Assembly (NCBI RefSeq): GCF_030272615.1
Contig: NC_081410.1
Location: 572,271,241-572,335,240, forward strand
Length of the DNA stretch: 64,000 nucleotides
Direction of reading: 5' to 3'
Source: Cryptomeria japonica
Lineage: Eukaryota; Streptophyta; Pinopsida; Cupressales; Cupressaceae
The translations under genes and the position numbers were made by a program. This document shows, one piece after another, positions 57,005-64,000 of the stretch (position 1 is its first letter; the number at the start of each line of letters is the position of its first letter). The notes beneath the pieces are model-generated. The model made no database searches and was not told the origin of the DNA. It saw only the letters and a program-made list of their open reading frames with translations.

Positions 57005-57305
57005 AGAAATTTTTCTTGAGGGTTTGGCAATCTAATGACACGTGCTATTATTCCCTTGGTTAGAGATGAGAAGTTAGAAATTACTTATTACCAACAGACA
57101 ATGTTAAGTGAATACTTTACTGGCATGCATTTAATATGGTAGATGGTGAAAAGACACTATAAATTTGAGGTTTTGGCTCCATTTCATTTCACCAAGATTT
57201 CAAACCTACGAAGAGCGTGAAGATTCCGAGCTAAGGCATTTCGAGCAAGAGGCAAGAACACTTCAAGAAATCATCCATCCTAAAGGTAGTAAAAGGTATT
57301 TTATC
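57005..57305 (+). promoter_or_regulatory. H inter-ORF spacer with TATA box and ORF2 leader
   Basis: cactataaatttgagg at 57,155-57,170 is a good plant TATA box; the ORF2 ATG follows about 145 bp later at 57,306. The leader is purine-rich (gaagagcgtgaagattccg, gagcaagaggcaagaac) as in D. D and E have TATA-like sites at the same position. Confidence 0.55.
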
Positions 57306-60300
57306 ATGGCATCCACCTCTGCAATTGAATATATAGCAAACCCTACTGTTGTCAAAGTTATAAAAATACCTAGGCCCGTATTTCAATTAGTTCCCGAGAT
57401 AGCAAAGAAAGATGATACCTTAGGTGCTTTTTCTCAAATTCCTAAGGGAGTTGTTTATGTTGAAGACCCCAGAATTTACATTCATTGTAACATTGAGAAA
57501 CTAGGAGATGAAGAGATTAAAACCATGTTTAAAATTTTCATATGCGATGAATCCAGAAATGTAAAAGATGAACATAAGATCTTTGAAACCCTAGGATTTA
57601 TAGAGATCCTTAGCATTCCTGAATTTCCCAAGGATGTGATTAGGATAGTCTTCAGCAGGGTACATGGTGAATTTTTCTGGTTAGATGCAATTCACAAAAT
57701 CACTAAGGAAGCTATGAAAGCTGTCACAGGGTTACCAACCACTAGTAAAAAGCTAGACAAAACCAAGAAGGTTTCCAATGACCTAGTTACTCAGTTAACT
57801 AGAGCCACATCCGACAGAAGGTCCTTAAGAGTAAATGATGTAACAGATATTAATGTGAGATTTATCAGCATGATATTAGGATATAAAGCTACTCATGCAA
57901 ATAGAGCGCTTATGATATGGTCACAGATAATGCAAAGATTGATGTATGTGAGTGGTTGAAGGACGAATTAATTGACAACTTAGGCAAGATTAAGAAGGAC
58001 AAGAAAGGAACTTTTAAATTTAGAAATCTGTTAGTATGTCTAATGCTACATATAACTAAATAGGTTCCCGGTATAGGCTACAAAGAACTTGGATATGATA
58101 TACTGGTAGGTAAATAGCTAACAGAACTATTCAATAATATGGGAGAAGATAAGGAAAACAATATCCATGATTTATTTCAAGCAATAAAGGCCAAAATGAA
58201 GAAAAGAATCAGATTATCACAAAAGATTGTTGTCAAATATAAGGATGAAATATGCTTTGTAATCACGAAGGATGAGATCTAGATGGAAGTAGTCATCCCT
58301 AGTACTATTTGGGTAACAGAGATGGGCTATGAAATAGATGAATATATAATTGAAACATATGCTAAAGCACTTCTGGAAGCCCCTAAAGAACCTAAGGAAG
58401 AAGTATTTGGTAGTATAGAAACTATTCAAAGACAAATACAATCTAAGAAAAGAGTGAAAAAGGTTGAGGCAGTTGTAAGGAAAGGTTCTAGGCAAGCAAA
58501 GGAGATCAAGGATAAAGTAATGGAACAAACTGGGATAACAGAGGATGAGTTAGTAGCTCCACAACATGAAACTCATCTATCACCGGTAGGCACATCTTCA
58601 GAGAATGACATGCCTGCAACTTTCAAAAGAGTTGTAAGAAAAAGAGATCCCTCACCGGCAACCACACCCTCACCTAGGAGGACAAGACAAAAACAACAAG
58701 CAATGAGATCTTTGGTAAGAAAGGCTACACCAAAGAAGAAGAAACTAACACCCAAGAAGAAGAAGAGGATAAATAAGGACTTGGCCCCTCTTGACATACT
58801 ATTGAATGAAATTATAGAGGAAGGGAAGCTGAAGAATATAGAGAAACTATATGACACTCTGACAGCTGATGAAAAGAACAAGTAGAAAATAGTGTTATAT
58901 TGCATATGGATATGTATAAGAAATTTTTTATGGAAGTAGTAAATGAAGTACTAGATGAACTATTTAAAAGACTGGAAGCAAGAAGACAAGTAGTAGTAGA
59001 ACTTGACAAGAAAATAAAGATAGAAAAGCTACTTCTTGTATATCCAGTGAATTCACCCAAAGAAATTGATGACTTAATTGTTGAAGCCAATTGGTCATTA
59101 TTTTCTAATGCACATCGGCACATTGCTTTAATGGTTGGAAGAGTTAATGAGGTGACTGAGGAGATAGAAAATGCATGGGAAATTTTCCTAGTGGAAAATG
59201 AAAAACAAGAAGAATACATGAGCCACAAATCTATAAAGGTATATCAGAAAGAAAGAGACAAGGGTAAAGGTAAAGTTGGTGGACCACCCAGTATCAAGGT
59301 TAAAGACAACTTACCCCCACCTCCTTTGATTACTCCACTGGTAAAAATGATAGCTACAAAAGATCAACTGACAGTTGAAAGTATGGATGTAGAGGATGTC
59401 AATCCTAATCCTGAAGTCTTATATACTATGGATGTTGACACTCAAAAGATCAACATTGTGGTAGACAAAGATACAGCTGATAAGACTGAAATGGCTAGTG
59501 AGCCTCTGGTAGCTGAGCAAACTAATAACACACAAGAGAAACCGACAGATGACAAAGAGAAAAAGGTAGAGACTCAGACTCAGACTGAGACAATGCAACA
59601 AACAGAGAAAAAAATAGAGCAAAAGGCTCCTGAATAGGAACAACAACAAGAATAGGAATAGGTTCATAAGGAAATAGTGCCACCAGCAACTGGAGAAGTA
59701 GAAAAACCATTGCTTAAGGAAATGCAAATACAAATAGACCTACTAGAAGTCAATACAAGCTTGGTTACTTCCACTGGCGGGTCTCAAAATTTTGGTTCAT
59801 CATCAATCTACAAATCAACTAATGTGATTGAGGTACTATTGGATTTAATTAAAAAGATAACAGATTGCAGCTCACAAGCTTATAAGGCAATAGATGACAT
59901 AATACCAATTTTGAAGGTAATTGCTCCTAACTGTAATATAGACAATAAAGATTCTTTAGGACAAATTGATACCTTGTGTACATATATCATAGAAAACATT
60001 GAGAAAATAAAGGAAGAGACATTGAAGGACAAAGTAGAAATTGAAAAGAAGAGATTCTTTGATGAGCAGATAAAGAAGTGTACTAGAGATTTTGACATAC
60101 TTCTACCGGAACTGTGTAATTTATTGAAAGAGTAAAAAACTCTGTACAAAGACACCTGTAAGACAAAATTTTTGACTGTAGATATTGATAAGAAGATGAG
60201 CAAGGTACAGGATGAAATCAACAAACTTGTAGATAATTTTGTTAACTCACCTGATACATTATCAGTTTTTGAACAAAAGATAACAAATTTTGAGGAAGAA

Positions 60301-60579
60301 TTACTTAAATTTGAAAGAGAAAAGGATAGAATAGTGAATAAGGCAAAGCATCTAAGATTAAAACTGAGTCCAAGATTGGACTATCTAGCATCATTACGGA
60401 AGGAAGTATCTGAGGCACTAATACAGGGACAAAAAACCCTGGAAGAGCATTTGCAGCATCTCACCAGTACAGTTAAAAGAATAGAGACAACAATAAGAGA
60501 TAGTAAAAAGTTTATGGAGAGTATAAACTTGATTTTGGTGGATCTATTTCAAATTGTAACTACCCAGTTACAAGGTTGA
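57306..60579 (+). pseudogene. ORF2 of element H
   Basis: About 1,090 codons from MASTSAIEYIANPTVVKVIK to VTTQLQG, with few disruptions (frameshifts near 57,910 and 58,890, stops near 58,061, 58,114, 58,279, 59,635 and 60,133). N-terminal module: VFQLVPEIAKKDDTLGAFSQ, GVVYVEDPRIYIHC, VFSRVHGEFFWLDAIHKITK, EAMKAVTGLP, RATSDRRSLRVND. Middle: KGTFKFRNLLVCLML, VVKYKDEICFVITKDE, TEMGYEIDEYIIETYAKALL. Very basic stretch at 58,690-58,780 (RKATPKKKKLTPKKKKR), nuclear-localisation-like. Second half: MDMYKKFFMEVVNEVLDELF, MVGRVNEVTEEIENAWEIFL, an acidic Thr/Gln-rich linker (59,470-59,640), and a coiled-coil end with LEEHLQHLTSTVKRIETTIR. No known family is recognised; a distant likeness to plant transposon-associated domains is possible. 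Confidence 0.82.
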
Positions 60580-60753
60580 AACCACAAAATCTACTGACAT
60601 CTTGACAACCTTTGTCATTGATGCCAAAGGGGGAGTAGTGGGATGAGAAAATTCAACATCATAGGAATCATATGCTTAGGGGGAGCACACACATTTTTTG
60701 ATACACTTTTGAAATTTCTCATGAGTGTTGCCATCAATGCCAAAGGGGGAGAT
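60580..60753 (+). other. Element H 3' UTR and PPT
   Basis: Three purine tracts: gatgccaaagggggagtag near 60,620, cttagggggagcac near 60,677 and the priming tract gccaaagggggagat at 60,739-60,753. gttgccatcaatg at 60,727-60,739 is the exact complement of cattgatggcaac at 60,806-60,818 inside the LTR. Confidence 0.85.
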
Positions 60754-61579
60754 TGTTGGCATATGCACACTCCAATGAGACATTGTATGTGATTGAAGGT
60801 TTTGTCATTGATGGCAACCTTACAATCCTATGGGACCGGCAAGGCATTACACTGGCAAGTTAGTGCACCGGCATCAATGATCAGACTCTACACCAGCACT
60901 TAGGACATCGACACCGGCATAGAGAAAGGAAGTATACCAGCACAGAGGCCGACAGGATTTTGTTATATTATATTTTGTTTCTTATTGTAAAAACTTTGTA
61001 AGCCAACTTGGCATGTTGTAAAATGACTCTTATATATTAAAGAGATCATTGTAGACATTTTGTAATGAAGTAAGGAAGAAAGTGATGAAAGTGATGTATG
61101 CAAAATATTAAGGAAGACCTATTATGTGAAATATAGGGTAAAGGGTTTATGTAAGAAGAAGAGTAGCAACCGGTACTAAATCAGGCATTATAGATGCTAT
61201 TGTAAAGTAGTACAAGATATTGGATTTGTATAATCCACATTGTAAGTCAGTGAGACTTCCCATTTGAGCAATGAGCTCTAGGCAGTTGGCCTTCCTGCAT
61301 GTGCAGGCCCCTATTGTAAGTAATATTCTCTTATTAGTCAGTAAGTGGATATTGTGGGTCACAAATCCCACCAAGGTTTTTCCCACACTGGGTTTCCTTG
61401 TTAAATCCTTGTGTCATGGTGTGCTTTTCATGTGGATGTTTTAAATTTTGTTTATTGCATTATTTCTTGCATACCAGTACACTGTTATAATATATTCTGC
61501 ATGTTTTAAGATAAGAAATTTTGTACACCGGTTAGATACTGATTCACCCCCCCTCTCAGTATCTGTGGGAATCCTAACA
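60754..61579 (+). repeat. Element H 3' LTR
   Basis: 826 bp, TGTTGGCATATGCACACTCC to gaatcctaaca. Same boxes as the 5' LTR, with a shorter poly-C run near 61,546. Confidence 0.94.
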
Positions 61580-61584
61580 TTGTC

Positions 61585-63048
61585 CTCCCTAGAGTTTGAT
61601 GTGTGGATGTCTATTGTAAATGGCTCCCCTAGTAAAGTGAGTCCTCCCACTGATCTTGGAGCAGAAAGAAGATCTAGGTGAAATGAAGTAGCAATGCAGG
61701 CTATATTCAGTGGACTCTCTAGTTTTGTTTCTTCTCAGGTGGACAAGTACCAATCTGCAAAAATCTTATGGGATAGATTGAAGAAGCTCTACAGAAATGA
61801 GCCCACTACTGCGAAACTGACCTATGATGATAGAATGAGAAATGCATATCATGCATCTACAAATGATGAAGGTGGATCCATTAGCAACAGTAGCAATGAT
61901 GAATAAGGAACCCACCTCTTCATGGCTCAAGAATTAGAAGATGAGAGGCGTGCATCTGAGAATGATCATGTAGATCACTCCTACCAAAAAGATGTGTTTG
62001 GCAGTGATAGTGAATGTGAAGAAGAAGAGGAAGCATAAGTTGATCTTGAAGGTGAGCTTGTGAATGCACTTGAAGAACTCAAAAGAGTAAGAAATGAATA
62101 CAATCTATTCAAGACTATTATTGTTGTAAAGAAGAACCAGTTGATAGAATGCCTTGAAGAATCTGAGAAGTGTATCTCAGAGTTGAAGACTCGAGAAGAA
62201 GACACCAAGGAGTGTCGATGTAAAGATCTAGCATTTGAGCTAGAGAAAAAAGATAAAGAATATCAATAGCTGCTTGGAGAAATGGAGATTCTTTGAAATG
62301 ACCTTGAGAAGTGTCAGGATGAGCTCAAGGTAAGAATTCAGCTTGATGGCACTAGTGATGCCTTGGACAAGATGTTGAAGAAGAAAAATCAATCCAAGGA
62401 TACCAAAGGATTAAGTTGTGGTGTCGGTGAATTCTCCACCAACAAGAATGTCCCCCACAAGGATATTATGTTTGTCTCCTCAAATGGAGAGAGGAAGGGA
62501 CATACCTTCATGGTTAGAAATGCTCCCTGGAAGAAGGTTGATCTAACCGATGAAGACTTGTACACAAGAATGAGGATAAGTATGCAAGAACATGAGAAGA
62601 GAGCAAAGAAGAAATCCTACTAGTAGAAGACAAGGAAGTACTACCACCCACAAGACAAAACAAGTGTGGGAGAAGAAGAGATCAGATAAAAGAAATGCAA
62701 AGAATGGACAACCCAAGATAAATCCTCAAAGAAAGAGAAATGGAGATGTTAGACTGGTAAGATCTCCTCATGCATGATAGAATATTTTTGTAGGTAATAT
62801 TCCATCCTTCTCCAGTTATTTGTTTACATGTAATGGTCATGGACATAGGGCAGAAGAATGTAGAAAGGGATCTAGAAGGAATAGTCTAGGATCTCACAGA
62901 TATCATGCAAATAAGAACAATGTATTAAGGAGTAGATACATGCATATACCCTCTCCCGGTTATGCAAATATTGTATGTTATAACTGCAATGGAATTGGCC
63001 ATAGAAGATATGAATGTAGGAAGAAGGACCTGCACTCACATGGAGGCT
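61585..63048 (+). pseudogene. Element K gag, main part
   Basis: Continues the frame opened at 54,879: SLEFDVWMSIVNGSP, AMQAIFSGLSSFVSSQVDKY, AKILWDRLKKLYRNEP (UBN2-type gag core), an acidic stretch (GSDSECEEEEEA near 62,025), heptad-rich ELVNALEELKRVRNEYNLFK and CLEESEKCISELKTREED, then LDKMLKKKNQSKDTKGLSCG, the same linker type as in ORF1 of B, D and H. Near 62,500 is KGHTFMVRNAPWKKVDLTDE. Two intact knuckles: CFTCNGHGHRAEEC (frame 62,820) and CYNCNGIGHRRYEC (near 62,980). Stops and frameshifts near 61,680, 61,904, 62,036, 62,267 and 62,620 make it a pseudogene. Confidence 0.85.
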
Positions 63049-64000
63049 AGTATAGAAACTATGCTCAACATAAATATGAATACTGAACATTATGGAAGTC
63101 AAAGACCTACATAGAACCGAAGAATAAATGTCCCTACATGATCAAGAGGTCCACCGGTTTTGGTTGCTAGTCACCGCAACATGACCAGAAGAAGATGGTC
63201 CAACCGGTATGTTCAGAGATTCCCCAATCATGAAGTTGGGAAGGATTTTGTGTGCTATTATAGAACTACTTCCAGTTGTGATGCAAAGTCTAGAAATAAA
63301 AGGACCCATCAGCTAGAAGAAGGTAAGACCTACTCCATTGACTGAAAATGGGAAGAAGAACGAGACCAAGAAGGTGTGGAGGAAGAAGACCATGGACTGG
63401 CAATATGCATTCAATGCATAGGTAATATCTCCTAAGGTTTAAAGGAGATGTAGGACCTTAGGGGGAGTAGTATACTCAACTTATCATTTACCCCCTTAGT
63501 GAAGAAGGACACATGGAAAAACAAGATGATGTTGGTATGAAGGATGGAAATGAGAAGATAAGTATGTGTAGTGGTGGGCTTGGGTACACATCTACATATC
63601 ATAGTTGGATCACTACTGCATGTATCAATAGATCGAGATTAACAATTGGATTCAAATCCAAAGTGACACAAAATGTCAGAAGTTACAAGAAGGTGCTTCA
63701 GTAGTGATGATGGATCGGTACAAGAAATCAGTATGTGTAAGATGTTACCAATATGATGATTATAGGTACTTGTAGGTTATGTAAGACAATGAGGTTCAAG
63801 ATCATTGCATTATCCCCAGTAATATGGAATAAGGAGTCTATGTCTTAGGTGGTGTTGATGAAGACCTGAATGACATAGGTTGCCCCATTTCTTAGGAATG
63901 CATGCATACATATTTTTGGGCTAACCGGTTTGTTTCATAGAATGATAATGGAATTGTGTACATCCAGGATCATGTCATAGGCTGTGGTGGATATAATGAA
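63049..64000 (+). other. Element K downstream of the knuckles, decayed frame, no pol recognised
   Basis: After the second knuckle the frame decays. KKVWRKKT and DWQYAFNA can be read near 63,374-63,420, then a purine tract ttagggggagtag near 63,459. From 63,708 one frame reads RYKKSVCVRCYQYDDYRYL, CIIPSNME, VYVLGGVDEDLNDIGCPIS to the right edge with five stops, mostly TAG or TAA where Gln would fit. I recognise no protease, integrase or RT motif. It may be a K-specific coding part or a decayed unrelated insertion. Confidence 0.4.

Larger units (their letters stand above)
54965..61579 (+). mobile_element. Element H: complete pol-less ORF1/ORF2 retrotransposon
   Basis: The only uninterrupted copy, 6,615 bp: 5' LTR, PBS, ORF1, spacer with TATA, ORF2, 3' UTR, PPT, 3' LTR. 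Flanks ctatc (54,960-54,964) and ttgtc (61,580-61,584) are consistent with a target-site duplication altered by two transitions, and removing H restores the gag frame of K. The internal 4,975 bp has no pol motif in any frame. Confidence 0.93.
22290..64000 (+). mobile_element. Element K: SIRE/Maximus-like copia element, 5' LTR and gag
   Basis: Parts: 22,290-22,979 and 53,139-54,964, then 61,580 to the right edge. It has a long 5' LTR, a PBS (attggtattagagcg) and a gag with UBN2-type N-terminus, coiled coil and two CCHC knuckles. Pol is not reached or not recognisable before 64,000. The five bases before the LTR, ggaat, should recur after its 3' LTR outside the window. It is interrupted by E and H. 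Confidence 0.75.

Overview
This is a plant nuclear window that consists almost entirely of LTR retrotransposons inserted into one another. Nearly every primer-binding site is a variant of TGGTATCAGAGC (complement of plant initiator-Met tRNA). The recognisable pol products are Ty1/copia type: protease DSGCSxHMTGD, integrase with HHCC finger, RT with FVDDIIFGG, RNase H with YTDANW and AESEY. I see no host gene, tRNA or rRNA apart from a captured enolase fragment. The AT-rich, CpG-poor sequence, the depth of nesting and the age of the copies suggest a seed plant with a very large repeat-rich genome, plausibly a gymnosperm; the species cannot be read from the window.

Layout. G (19,481-22,289, +) is the oldest visible layer, the 3' part of an ORF2-type element. 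B (+; 2,020-5,555, 17,276-19,480) lies inside G. B is itself interrupted by A (+; 1-2,019, 3' end of a copia element) and by I (-; 5,556-17,275, copia with two LTRs, TSD acaca). I is interrupted in its RNase H by J (7,410-11,764), a non-coding TG...CA unit that carries the enolase fragment. K (+; from 22,290 past the right edge) is a SIRE/Maximus-like element next to the G ORF2 stop. The K 5' LTR is interrupted by E (-; 22,980-53,138, TSD aagga/aagga). E is interrupted by D (+; 24,502-48,233). The D 3' LTR is interrupted by a tandem copia array C (-; 30,806-47,745, LTR-int-LTR-int-LTR, TSD gatgt/aatgt). The last C LTR is interrupted by A' (-; 43,342-47,114). The K gag is interrupted by H (+; 54,965-61,579). 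The deepest stack is G > K > E > D > C > A'.

Two kinds of element are present. A, A', C and I are conventional gag-pol copia elements. B, D, E, G and H have copia-style LTRs, PBS and PPT but no pol. They carry ORF1, a nucleocapsid-like gag with a coiled coil and four CCHC knuckles and no UBN2 capsid domain, followed by ORF2, a protein of about 1,070-1,090 residues that I cannot assign. A TATA-like site and a leader of about 150 bp precede ORF2. These elements would need reverse transcriptase and integrase in trans, most likely from copia relatives that use the same primer tRNA.

The non-coding parts also hold structure: a string of about a dozen short hairpins with a shared loop and covarying stems in the C and I LTRs, an inverted repeat across the PPT/U3 boundary in nearly all families, and a poly-C hairpin close to the LTR 3' end.
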